Part shown: positions 13,601 to 24,400 of the stretch, piece by piece
Numbering within the stretch: the stretch's first letter is position 1
Layout of the letters: each line of letters opens with the position of its first letter
DNA from: Gyrodactylus bullatarudis
Lineage: Eukaryota; Platyhelminthes; Monogenea; Gyrodactylidea; Gyrodactylidae
NCBI GenBank assembly: GCA_012064415.1
Contig: SSNU01000319.1
Coordinates: 162,399 to 226,398, forward strand
Direction: 5' to 3'
Length of the DNA stretch: 64,000 nucleotides
Made by a program: the position numbers and the translations under genes
Notes under the pieces: generated by a model
The model's database searches: none
Told to the model about the DNA's origin: nothing
The model's input: the letters and a program-made list of their open reading frames with translations, nothing else

Positions 13601-16600
13601 ATTTGAATTTGAAAAAAGATGATAGAATATTGAGTGTCTGTTTGTGTGTATGTAGAAGAAGAAAAAATTGAATTGAAAAAATTGAGAAATTTTCGAAAAG
13701 TCTCTGTTTGGTAAAATCTCCCTTCGTCTTATTCCCCCCATGTTAAAGAGTAAAATCATAAAAATTCATTCAACCAAATTTACTACTTCCGATCAGAGTA
13801 CAGTATAAAATGATTATTTTATTCCACTACATAATTCCGATAATGATCATCATTGTATTTTCTACCAAAAACTAACTCAAAGAGAAGCAGCTTGATCATT
13901 TTTCATCTCCTTTTCGAATTCTTAATCAAAAAATAAATTAATTCAATTTATTCATATAGAGAGACAGTATTATTATCGAAAGACTTTGGAATACATCTAA
14001 ATAAATTATTCTCAAATATCACGATAAGTTAAATTCTTCTCTCAAATTTCCCCATGCGACTTTTGCTCGATGAGATGAACTCAAACGAATTGATTGTATA
14101 ATATACAATGTATATGAGATGATATTACTAAGGGTTCTCCCAGATATCTTGTGAAAGTCAAAATTCGATTATTGAATCATCTTGATCACGTTCTTTCTTC
14201 AAAAATAAACAGAAAGCTTTCACTTACTTCTATGGAACTTGCTCAGCACCTTCTTGGCAAATAAGGAGTTTTAGCCGGAAGGTGAGAGACAATCAAAAGT
14301 TATATTCTACGTTACTTTCAAGACATGAAAAATGCAGGAAATCAGTGATGAAATAATAATTGTGAACATTCACTTCCAGAAAAAGCGTACACGAGTCTCA
14401 CTTGTTTAAGAGGCCGTGTGTAAAACAAAGAGAACACTTTTTCCACTTCCTAATCGAAAGGATATTTATTTTTTCACTGTTGTGGGCCAGAAGATTACTC
14501 CTGAACTGAAAAGGATCTAGTTAAAACAAATCTTGTTCATTCACAGTCCATGTATCTGAGATATTATATATGCATTAACTATTGCAATTTTAATTGAAGA
14601 ATTCAAAGCTAGGATTTTTTCAAATCTATTTATTGATTGTTAATTAAAAAATAACTAGAATTTCAGATATTCCTTCTTCAAACTCGTATTAGCTATGAAT
14701 ACTAACCAATGGTTAGTAACCATTGAGTAGCGTATTTGAGCAGTGATTAATGATGATTCTATGGAATTATCCATCTACTAGGACTCACACATTACTCTCC
14801 TTCCTATAGTCTCTGCTAGTGATTGCTCCTAATTTTTGGTCAGGCTTGGTGAATAGAAAATATCCTATTTCTCATATCATTTTTAAATATCAGCTGGAGA
14901 TTTTTTTCTCATTTGATTGTGACATTTTAATTGAGTTAATGTATAAATCTAGAGAAAGCTCATTCTGATGATAAAAGATATTTTAATTAAATTTGATTTT
15001 GCACCCTAACTTTACATTATGAATGAACTGCTATCAGTCGATTATACAGACCGAGCGATAAACAAAACTCAGTATGATTTTTTGATTGATTCCAATGTAG
15101 TTAAAGAGTTAAGCATGATCCGATTCTTTTAAAAAATTGTCCAACTATTTCACAGGAAAATTATAAAAAATATCATTGATCAAGTCTATATATGGGAAAT
15201 ATGGCTGCAATATAATTTTTTGAATCTCAAACGACACAATGATTTCTATTAAAATCAGGATAATAAACAGAAAAAAATGGATATGGTAATTACCAGTGAC
15301 CACACTTTCCTAGTAGGTTAATTGTCAGAAAAAAATCATGCTGACCTACATTTAAACTGTTGTAAAAATAATTTTTCAATAAATGTAATTGATATTAACT
15401 TTTATCATCTTGTTCAAATAACACAGTGAAGGATTTCAAATCAAAATTAAACACAGATGACAGAATTGATCATGTTAAATCGAAAAAATGTCAAAAAGAC
15501 TTATTATGTGAATTTTGAAAATTTATGCAAAGTTTAAATGATTTTTCAGCAAAGGATACGAAGTTATTCAAGGAATAAACTAAAACTTTTCTTCTTTTGT
15601 CTAAAAATTTAAATATGAATAAAATTTCAATAGAAAAAGTTTTTATAACAAAAATTGAATAGCTTATGATGTAACTTTAATCCAATATCATCAACTCCAT
15701 TGTAATAATAATTTTTATTTGTATAAAAAATTTATATGTCCTAAGAAATTGGATAAATACAATATAATACAAACATTTGCTCACAATAAATATTCATAAA
15801 AAAACATAAAGATGAGTATTGACTGACGCCAAATGAATCTCAAGAGTCTGATAAATGGGGAAGTTTACCTATTCACATTGTAATTCGATGATTGATTTTC
15901 TTGAACCAGTTTTCATTAGAGTACAATTTTAGCAAAAAATTTGTTTCAAATTCTCTCGGGTATCGATATAAAAAATGTGTCTCTTTTACGATTCATTTGT
16001 AACACTTTGAGAATTCCCCTCTCAAATGAAGTCGCCATCCATATTCAATTGTTGTCTCATTTCTGGAATTTTACATTCAATTTGTCCCGAGAAATCTTAT
16101 CTCTGTAATATGCACGCAACACGCATTATAGATCTTGATGAAAATTAAAATGAGATTAAAAGGATTTGGTGAGAAATTTTCAACGCATTTAACCTCTTGA
16201 AAGCTCACAGAATTTATTCAACTTAGTTTTCTGATTAACTTTCCAAGAGACAAAAATCACTAAACTTGGACGAAAATAATCACCTATCGATATCATAATT
16301 TTCAAGCATTTTTTAGAAATATGTAAGAAGATATAGAACATTTCTTAAACGATCATCAGTGGTCTCTCTTTAAAAATTTGGTTCCAAATACATCTAGCTA
16401 CATATTTCTAAAAATGCAAAATTGACTTTAATTGATACATCAAAAATATATCTCATGTTGAATATTCGACCCCTCTAATTCAACAATACATCAAAACTTC
16501 TTTTAACATGAAACCACGCCTTATTTTAATGCCATAAAAAACTAAATTTAGATCATCATGTCATGTTATACAAACTTTTATTTCTTAAACTATAGAAGAT

Positions 16601-19254
16601 AGTACAATGTATAATTTAATATTTAGTGATATTAACGTTTTATGTACTTTTCTAGGTAATCAATCCAAGTGAAGGATATATGAATCCTGAGACTGGAAGG
16701 ATTACTGTACAAATTGAATGGATATTCTCTCACCTATTGGTCCACAATAAATTGCATCCGTTTGATGATCTATCCAGTCTTCACTTGAGCCAAATGAAGT
16801 AATCTCACTTTATTATTTTCTTTATGGTGAATTTTCTCTAGTCTCTGATTCCTCAATAAATTATGAATGAAATTTTACTCAGGTAAAAAATAAACTGAAA
16901 TAAGAAGATACTAGATTATTTCACAAATAAAGATCTCTATTTCGGGCATACTCATCAGTGTGATACATGCCATATAATTATTGATTCACTGATTTCAATC
17001 CCATTATTTCATCAGATCCAGATCAAATTTCTATGCAGAAATAGGACATCTGTTTCTGTAGATTTCGAATTTGGCCTTAATTTTTATCTTTGCCTCTGAG
17101 AAGAGTGATCTGGGATCATAGAAAGAAAAATTTTTTGATCTTGACTATTTTTCAAGATCGAGAAAAATACTCAAATTTGACCAGATCAACATAAAATTTT
17201 GCCATATCAACAAACAGGTACATTCAAAACATCATACAGATTCTTGATCCAATATCTGATCAGGAAAAGCAAAATTTTTAAAATTCCATTATTTCAAGAA
17301 AATTGAAAGGAGTTGATCTCATTTGATCGATGATTCCAGAATTATTCAATATGCCACACATGTTATGAATTCAGATTCTCAATCTTTGGTAAATTCGACG
17401 TCTGATCTCATATTATTGATTCGACTAACAACATGATTTGATCGAAAAATATCCATTTAAACAGAATTTCTGGGCAATTAGGCTACTTGTGAGTAGGTCT
17501 CAAAAATGAGACTGTTATGTGCGAGCTTAATTTCAATAGTTAAAGTCTCACATCCACCCTCTGCAGATAATATTTCATCCTACTCCACCCTTAATCTAAA
17601 TATTATCGCAAAAAAATTTCAATTTTACTGTTTTCCCAAAATTCCCATCTTCATATTAACTAGCTTTAAATACTGGTTTTACAAGAAAAAATAGAGGTGA
17701 TGTTATTGGTCGAAATTTCAACTCGAAATGTACAATCGGTTAATACCTGTTATCTGTTAATTATAAATCCAACACTTCTTACCTGGTAACAGGTATTAAC
17801 CAATTGTACATTTCGAGTTGAAATTTCGACCAATAACATCACCTCCATTTTTTCTTGTAAAACCAGTATTTATATGGCATGTATCACACTGATGAGTATG
17901 CCCGAAATAGAGATCTTTATTTGTGAAATAATCTGGCATCTTCTTATTTCTTATTCACTCTTATCGGCAGCTCAGCTTAAAACCAATGTCTCTGAAAATT
18001 TATCTCAGTCAAACTAAAATAGTAGTTGGACAATTTATCAACGATGATAAACTAATATTGACTTTAATGTGAATCGTTAACATCATTTAGGTTAGGTCTC
18101 TTCTAGGATCTATCTAGTTAACAAACATTAATCAACTGTAATTTTAGTTAATTCAACAAGGGATAATTCGAATTAATTAGGTCTGATAATAATTTCAGGC
18201 ATGATGATTTCAAGATACATTTCATTTATTTTAACATAAACAGAAAAGAAATCATCAAGCTTCAAATGGAAAACCAGCATCTTGAAAAACAATTAGTAAT
18301 AAGTCAACTAGCGAATAATAGTTCTTCAAATTCAACAAATTCAGGCTTTCCCAATAGGGAAAGTGACATTTCTTTTCGTACAAAAAGTCAGATGTCCAAT
18401 AAAATGAACTCAAGTGAACACTGTCTCGTCAGCAGTAATTACCAGAGAAAGAATTCAGATCAAAACGAGCGATATTCCAACCAGAGAAACTCTCTTACCA
18501 ACATGTCTAATCAGGCTAATCCACAGAAGTTTTCTCATCATCAACAGCAACAGAGCATACCTTCTTCAAATAGAGATATGAGCTTTTATCATCGGACGAT
18601 TCCTCAACCAACACCAAAGTAATTCAGAAATTAAATGTATTCTTCCATTCATTTGAGTTATCGAAAATATCGTTTTATATTAGTTCTGGATAACTACATC
18701 ATATTTTGTGATTTTCCAATTTATTTACAAATTTAACATGATACGCTCCAGTTTCATCGGACTGGAATGGCCAATGAGTTTCGCAACCGACTGTAGAATT
18801 GTGAATCTACCGGAAGATGTACTGGGAGAGAACTAGATCTTTTTACAAGTTTACATACCGCAAGAGGGAGGGAGGGGGAAGATATAATAGAAAGGAATAA
18901 AAAAATCAATTAGAAGAATTCTACTTTCAGTTTTGTAAAAAATTATTGGGACAATTCTATTTCCGACATTATTATTAATTTAATTTTCCAATCTATAGAA
19001 ACTCTTTTATCAATGCAAATGCATTCGAGCATGCTGATAACAAATATGGAGGTGTTTATCCGAAGCAGTATTACAACATGATGATCAAGGGTGGCAATAG
19101 TAACAATCCAGAAAGATATCGCTCTTGGAACAATGAGAGAGAGCCAAGTCCTACTTCATCATATCGAGGCAGCTTTAATAATAGATCTTCAGTCTCAGGA
19201 TATCATAGTGATATGGAACGAGGAAGGGGATACATTGATACCAGAAGATGGTGA
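4639..19254 (+). CDS. MATH/TRAF-like domain protein, unidentified, split by a 10.4-kb intron
   Basis: Four exons join in frame: 4639-6267, 16656-16798, 18199-18618 and 18999-19254, encoding 815 aa. The family is not one I recognise. Residues about 85-200 resemble a MATH/TRAF fold: a Trp-initiated strand (FWKIHFERR), then GIFLES, a central VGRKSFIELADL and a closing DDGKCLVKLEM. A second beta-rich region follows (about 255-385), then a short Gln run (455-463) and an acidic Tyr-rich stretch. Exon 3 begins with a predicted helix or coiled coil (KEIIKLQMENQHLEKQL) and becomes Ser/Asn/Gln-rich; exon 4 is Arg/Ser/Gly/Tyr-rich and ends RRW, suggestive of a disordered RNA- or protein-binding tail. 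Both long introns carry repeats. No signal peptide or membrane segment is seen. Confidence 0.7.
7144..7168. repeat. Target-site duplication, left copy (25 bp)
   Basis: Identical to 7588-7612 and directly flanking the hammerhead element. The run of T at its inner edge is shared with the element's tail, so the true duplication may be up to six bases shorter. Confidence 0.85.
7169..7587 (-). mobile_element. SINE-like retroelement with pol III boxes and hammerhead ribozyme
   Basis: A 419-bp insertion flanked by identical 25-bp target-site duplications (7144-7168 and 7588-7612). It is a 348-bp unit plus a second copy of its 71-bp end (7169-7239 and 7517-7587, a few mismatches), a head-to-tail partial dimer. 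On the minus strand the unit has an A-box-like TGGCCTAGTGG (7448-7438), a B-box-like GTTCGAATCC (7424-7415) only 13 nt further on, then a type I hammerhead ribozyme, and it ends in an A6 run. The A/B box plus hammerhead order matches what is known of schistosome alpha SINE-like elements. Target duplication and A-tail indicate insertion by reverse transcription using a partner's enzyme; no protein is encoded. Confidence 0.85.
7360..7414 (-). ncRNA. Type I hammerhead self-cleaving ribozyme
   Basis: Minus strand, all core nucleotides present. CTGACGA lies at 7401-7395. Stem II is GTCC/GGAC (7394-7391 with 7384-7381) closed by a TAATAA loop. GAA lies at 7380-7378, then the minimal stem III ACGCGT (7377-7372) and the cleavage-site C at 7371, so cleavage is predicted between 7371 and 7370. 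Stem I pairs GGTGTA (7407-7402) with TACATC (7370-7365), and after an internal bulge TGGC (7414-7411) with GCCA (7363-7360). The bulged stem I and apical loop II fit natural fast-cleaving type I ribozymes. The very short stem III is typical of metazoan retroelement hammerheads, which may act best as dimers. Confidence 0.87.
7588..7612. repeat. Target-site duplication, right copy (25 bp)
   Basis: Right-hand partner of 7144-7168, identical over 25 bp. The sequence downstream (CTGTATTAATTC) resumes unrelated intron DNA. Confidence 0.85.
10281..10382. repeat. Inverted repeat with about 26-bp arms
   Basis: Arms at 10281-10306 and 10355-10382 contain the complementary cores AACCCTCGCTCTGGATATG and CATATCCAGGGCGAGGGTT, separated by about 48 bp. 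It is unusually GC-rich for this intron. It could be a small foldback element or a structured RNA; nothing more is supported. Confidence 0.75.
15292..15334 (+). repeat. Solo tail fragment of the hammerhead SINE-like family
   Basis: Matches the 5' half of the 71-bp terminal segment of the 7.2-kb element (ACCAGTGACCACACTTT, then CTAGTAGGTTAATTGTC) with few differences, in the opposite orientation. It ends in an A-rich run where the other copies continue into the rest of the tail. No ribozyme is attached. It shows that the family has more than one insertion in this intron. Confidence 0.7.
16897..17950. mobile_element. Foldback (MITE-like) element with a nested insertion in one arm
   Basis: The right arm is a continuous 164 bp (17787-17950). 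Its reverse complement appears on the left in two blocks, 16897-16974 (78 bp) and 17667-17752 (86 bp), separated by 692 bp absent from the right arm. The arms are nearly identical and the central spacer is 34 bp. The simplest reading is a long-arm foldback element whose left arm received a 692-bp insertion at a TA-rich site; loss from the right arm is the alternative. No transposase frame is seen. It lies in intron 2 of the MATH-like gene. Confidence 0.82.
16975..17666. repeat. 692-bp insertion inside the foldback left arm
   Basis: Interrupts the left arm between GCCATA and TAAATACTGG, which are adjacent in the intact right arm. Possible TA or TAA duplication at the borders. I find no clear terminal inverted repeats or coding capacity. 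Several GATC-containing words recur in it (GATCAAAT, GATCCAGATC), giving it a different texture from the flanks. Confidence 0.6.
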
Positions 19255-19983
19255 AAAAAGGGAAAAATATCTTTGAAAATGAATACATTTGTTTTCATTA
19301 CATTACAGAATATAAATAAATACATATGCTTAATGAAGATTAAATGAATTACAAGTTTTTTCCATTTTGGGTCGAAAAACTACCAAAGCTGAACAAGAAT
19401 CTTCTTTATTTCTGTTTAACTACTTTGAAGTAATCCAGTCTTATGATTATTAAAATCGGAGGATTTAACGGCCATTATATGAATTCAGACTAAAATGTTT
19501 TGAGTGAACTTGGTGTAACACAGAATAGAATATAAATTTTCTCCCAGTGATAAAAATTATTATTAACAGTTCGTAAATTTAGATTAGGCTTATTGCAGTT
19601 GGACTAAGATAAATTCTAAATCAGAATGGAATTTTTTAGAATTCATATTTTTGGTTATTAAATTAGTAACTAAATATTGGTACTAATATTATTAATAATG
19701 AGATAGAGACTCATCCCAGAGGACGAAGACCTCTTCAGAAACTATTTTTCTTAATTATACATACTTATCTATATTTTATTATCAGTTTAATAAACAAAAA
19801 TTTCTATTCCAAAAAAAGATAGCAATGCAATCATAGCATAAATAATGATAAATTTAATTTGAATTTGAATTAAAATTCTGATTTGATTCAAAACATTTGA
19901 AAATTTTGATTCAAAGTTTGAGAATTTTATGTTTTAATAAGAGGACCATTTGAAAAATTGATTAATTTTTTACATCAGGCAAT
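19255..19983. other. Gene-free spacer between MATH-like gene and KIN17
   Basis: AT-rich, with probable polyadenylation signals (AATAAA near 19315) soon after the upstream stop. No further gene or RNA recognised. Confidence 0.6.
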
Positions 19984-21359
19984 ATGGGAAAGGAAAAACA
20001 TGGTTTTCTCACTCCTAAGGCTATTTCCAATAGAATTAAAGCAAGAGGATTACAGAAACTTAAGTTCTATTGCCAAATGTGCCAGAAACAGTGTAGAGAT
20101 GAGGTTTGCAATTCATAATTTTATTCTAGAATGGTTTCAAATGTCATATTACTTCAGAAGCCCATAATCGTCAAATGAAGTTATTCATGCAAAATGGTTC
20201 CAAATTTGTCAATGACTTTTCCCAACAATTTCTCAAAGGTTTCCTGGATATTGCGAGGAGACAATTTGGTGGAAAACGTGTTTTAGCCAATACAGTGTAT
20301 CAAGAATACATTAGAGATAAACAACATATTCATATGAACGGTACAAGATGGAATACTCTTAAAGGTCTATGCATGTGGCTGGGTAAAAAGGGTATTTGCA
20401 AAGTTGATGAAAATGAAAAAGGATGGTACATTAAATACGTTGATCCAGAGGACGAAGCAAAAAAAGACAAAGATGAAAAATTAGTTTTAACTGAAGAAGA
20501 AATCAGTAAAAAGCTCTTGGAGAGACAAATTAAAGCAAACAGCTCTAAGCAATCCTCAAGTTATGAGCCTACTGAACTAATAAGAGAAGAAGAAACCCCT
20601 TTGAAGTTGGACTTGAATTTGAAAGCCCTTGCCAAAGAGGAGGACAAAAAACCTGTTATATCTGTAGGTTAAATTTAATAATTCATTAATCAAGAATCCG
20701 CTATCTAATAAAAGAAATACTGGTAAAATTCCAAATCCTGAAACCATCAAAATTGATGATGAGCCTAGTTCATCAACATCGAAATTATCAGTTAAGTCAT
20801 CTAGTAAAAATTCATCGGCACAAAAACGTTCAATATTGGACGAAATTCGGAATGAAGAAGAAGCCAAAAAAGAGAAGAGAAACCGACGAGATTACTGGAT
20901 GGTAAAAGGTCTTGAAGTAAAACTTGTATACGAAGCTCTTCCCGAGAGAATTCTGTATCGTAGAGCTGTTGTCTTGGAATTAGTCGACAAATATACAGTG
21001 AGTATTCTTGTTTTTATTAAAATTAGGCTCTGGTACAAGTTATCAATGATAGTATTAAACTAAAAGTCGATCAAAATCATGTGCAGACAACTCTCCCTGA
21101 GCTCGGCTCTCGGCTATACTGTACAAACGGGGCTTATCGTGGAGAGCTAGCCATACTTAATGATAAGGATCTTGAAACTAATTCTTGTAATATTACTATT
21201 GATTCGGTAAGTATTTTTCATTATTTTCCAAATAAATTTATCAAATCAAATAACTAAATATATTCTTAGGGCCTATGCAAGGGTAGATTTATAACTAATG
21301 TTTCCATGGATGATGTTTGTAAACTTGATGTTAATGATGAACGATTACTTTGTTCATAA
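19984..21359 (+). CDS. KIN: KIN17 DNA/RNA-binding protein
   Basis: Conserved nuclear zinc-finger protein linked to replication, DNA-damage response and pre-mRNA splicing. Five exons join in frame: 19984-20103, 20130-20663, 20695-20997, 21027-21206 and 21270-21359, for 408 aa (human 393). The start MGKEKHGFLTPKAI matches the invariant family N-terminus. A C2H2 finger (Cys30, Cys33, His46, His52) is completed only when a 26-nt intron is removed. The winged-helix KIN17 domain follows (about 60-165, with HIHMNGTRWNTL and WLGKKG). A charged linker leads to a C-terminal tandem SH3-like/KOW region (RDYWM, VDKYT, NGAYRGE). Three of the four introns are 26-31 nt. It converges on the DOCK gene, stops 104 bp apart. 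Confidence 0.95.
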
Positions 21360-21462
21360 AAACGATGGTTATAAAATCACTGACAGATAAATATGTAAAT
21401 AAATAATTAATATTAAATTTATCTTTATTTCATTTGAAAAGCCCTGAATAGAGAAATTAGTT

Positions 21463-24400
21463 TCAATTTTTCTTTCTAAAGCTAAACATTTTTTTGAGAT
21501 AACTCCTGTTATTGTTGCCGAGAGAATTGAATTCGTCATCTTTACCTTTCAAAGTGCTGAGAAAAGTTGACTCCTCAATTTTTGGCATTAGACCAAGAAA
21601 ACTTTTCCTCCGAGGTATCTCTGAAATAATTTAAACCATAATAATGAATATTTGGGCTGGGGAGAATTTTTATGCTTACTTTCTTCCACAGGCTCCTTAC
21701 TTTTGATTTCGATTGATATTTGTTCCTCGGACGACTTACTGTTCTCAATGCTACAATTTTCTCTTTCCTCCTTATTGAGAAATGAGGTCAAATCGATAGA
21801 TAATACTCGTCCTCTAGACTTCTTCTTACAGTTTCTCATATCCAGTTTTTTGTTGAGTTTTGCTTTTTGTTTTTTTATCACTGAATTGATATTCTCTGTG
21901 GGGCTTTCCGTAATGCCTTCAAGCTAAAAAAATCTTGACTCAAACATAGTTGACTCACAGCATTAATGATTTCCTTTATCGCCTCGTAGAAGCATTCATC
22001 AAAACGTTGAATCAGACCCTGTAAACTTGGGCTAGCTCTCGTTTTACAAATTTCTATTCCCTCATTCAATGGATCGAGCTGAAAATACAATAAATTTCTA
22101 TTCAAACCTGTTCTACTAACTCAGAAATCAATTCCAAAACACTGTTGGCTCCATCAGAACTTTCATTCAGGTAGCTTGTTGTTATGAAAGCTTCCAGATA
22201 CTTCTTTGTTCCACCATTTACAGCTGCATCCAGGACTCCGTTTAGAACCATGGTCAGTGAATTCAAGTCTACATTTGGAGTATTGATGAGGGAAATAATA
22301 TTTTTTGTCTTCTTCTTCACTGTATCAATTGCCACATGAATTGGTTTCAGTGTCAAGCTTTTAACTGTGTCAACCGGTGTCCATATCAAATGATTTGGTA
22401 TGGGAATTTTCGTCATCATGGTTGAACGTTCAATGTGTATCGTCTGAATCCTTATGAAATACCTCTTACCAAAAATTCATTATCCTTCTTTGGTGTTCCA
22501 ATGTGGTAGGAACGATCAAACTCAAATTTCATCCATCGCGGTCCATCATTCAATTGTTCAACGTTTCCATTCAGGACAGAAATTTCAATGACTACATTTG
22601 GTATGAATTTGCTTACTATTTTGGTTATCTTGAGGTAAGAGTTTCCGAGTTGTGGCTGTACAAATTTTAAAGTCGGGAAATTCCCTCCGAAGTTCCTCCT
22701 GGAATTCAGATGAAGACATCGTCTTTGGTGAGTTGAAAATGTACATAGAACTCTTGAGGTAGACAATATTCTCTTTCAAGTAAAATTTTATTAAATAAAA
22801 GTTCCATTCGATCCTTTGGTTGTGACATAACTTTTCATAATACTGGCTCATCTCATTCTAAATTTAAAATAAGACCTAATATGTATCATCCTTACATGAA
22901 TGCTAGCCAATTTATGAAGAGAATTATTATTCATGTAGAATTCAATCAACTCCATGCCAATGGCCAAGCCATACTCCCAATATTTTGCCTTATCATAAAA
23001 GTTCAACATGCTCAGGTAGACCTCTTCTTTTTCATTAGATGTCCCCTCTTGATGGCATTCTGCAATACAGAGCATTTCTTTAGCCTGTTCGTGCAGTAGC
23101 TTTGCTGCATTTAAATAGTAAGCTTTTTCATCGAAAATTGACAGCAACTTTTGCACGTAATAAAAGTAGTCCTCTTTTAAATTCTCAAGACTCCTGAAGA
23201 AATTCTTGAATTTTTTCATTAATGAAAAAAGAGAACACTCACTGAGAGCTCTGTCAAGCAGAGAATCTTTTTCAGTTTAAGCTTCCTTTGATCTGCGTTT
23301 CTAAAATAAATCACATCTCATCTTACTTGAGATATTTGTGTAAATCAGTTAATTCTTTCAGTAAAATAAATAAAAAGGAATTTTCTCCTTCCATCAAAAC
23401 AGAAAAACTATGAATTCTAAGAAGGGAGTAAACTTTTCAAACTAACAAATCATCAGCAAATGTTTGAGTTATAAAGCTTTCATTCTTCTTCAAAATCTCT
23501 TCGACACAATGAATTACCTCATCGTTAATCCGTTGGGCTTCAAGAGTATTACCAGCTAGAAATATATAAAACTCTTTGAGTAAATCTAAACCATTTTCAA
23601 GGAGCTCCTTGGACCCTAGAAATATTATCGAGATTATCCTCTTGAGAAAGTCGATTTTCATTTCCTGAGAGATATTCTCTTTTCCTTTGATGTTCTTTTC
23701 AAAAAATGTCCTGAGTAGTTTGAAATTACTATTCCTCAAATCTCCGAATCTATACGTGCAAAATTAAAAATCAACACAATCGACAGCGTACAGGTATTTC
23801 AAGAAATTCTTTTGATTATCTGAAAATTCCTGAATTTGTAATTGTGGGTGATAGAATATCTTATCGATAATCATTGATATTGTATACCAATCCTAGATTC
23901 GTTGGAAAATCTCATCAGAAATCTCAACTCACAAATGATTTTTCGTTTATCAAATTCTGCTTTAGTAATCTATCCAGATAAGCGATGACCTTTCTAAATT
24001 CTTATTAATTGTATTTTAATCTACTCGAATAACGGATAATTGAGATGAATCCAATTGTCTGGAAAACAGGTTGAAGTTAGAAAATTTTCTATCTCATTCA
24101 AATGAATATCATAGTGCCGAAAGTATTCTTCAAGATGGATTTCATCGATAATTGCAATCATAACTACAATACGTTTACGTTTGATCTTGTTGGATTTATT
24201 CGCACCTATAATATAATTGAAATTGAGCTCCTCCATAAAATTTTTGTGCAAAACCTTGAAGGCGCTTTGGAAGAATTTCTCATCCATAACTGGCTCTTTC
24301 AATATTCCAATCAAGTTCAACAGAATATCCAAGAGTAAATCATGGTTCTGTTCACAAGCATAAGGACTCAGTATGCCAAGGATCATTAAAAAAATTTCCT

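Larger units (their letters stand above)
6268..16655 (+). other. 10.4-kb intron 1 of the MATH-like gene
   Basis: Runs from a GTGAGT donor to a TCTAG acceptor, with frame kept across the join. It is hundreds of times longer than most introns in the window. Apart from the repeats listed separately I see no gene: the short open frames on both strands (for example at 8160, 9200, 10480 and 13466) are AT-biased, lack homology that I recognise and lack consistent splice partners. An unrecognised nested gene or enhancers cannot be excluded. Confidence 0.65.

Noticed and set aside
8160..13759. Open frames of 60-99 codons in the giant intron
   Set aside because: Composition matches the surrounding AT-rich intron, with no homology, signal peptide or splice partners that extend them.
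17884..17915. Hammerhead-like core CTGATGAG ... CGAAA in the foldback arm (and its mirror in the left arm)
   Set aside because: The bases between the two core blocks cannot form stem II beyond one pair, and the stem I flanks do not pair next to the core, so it is probably coincidence.
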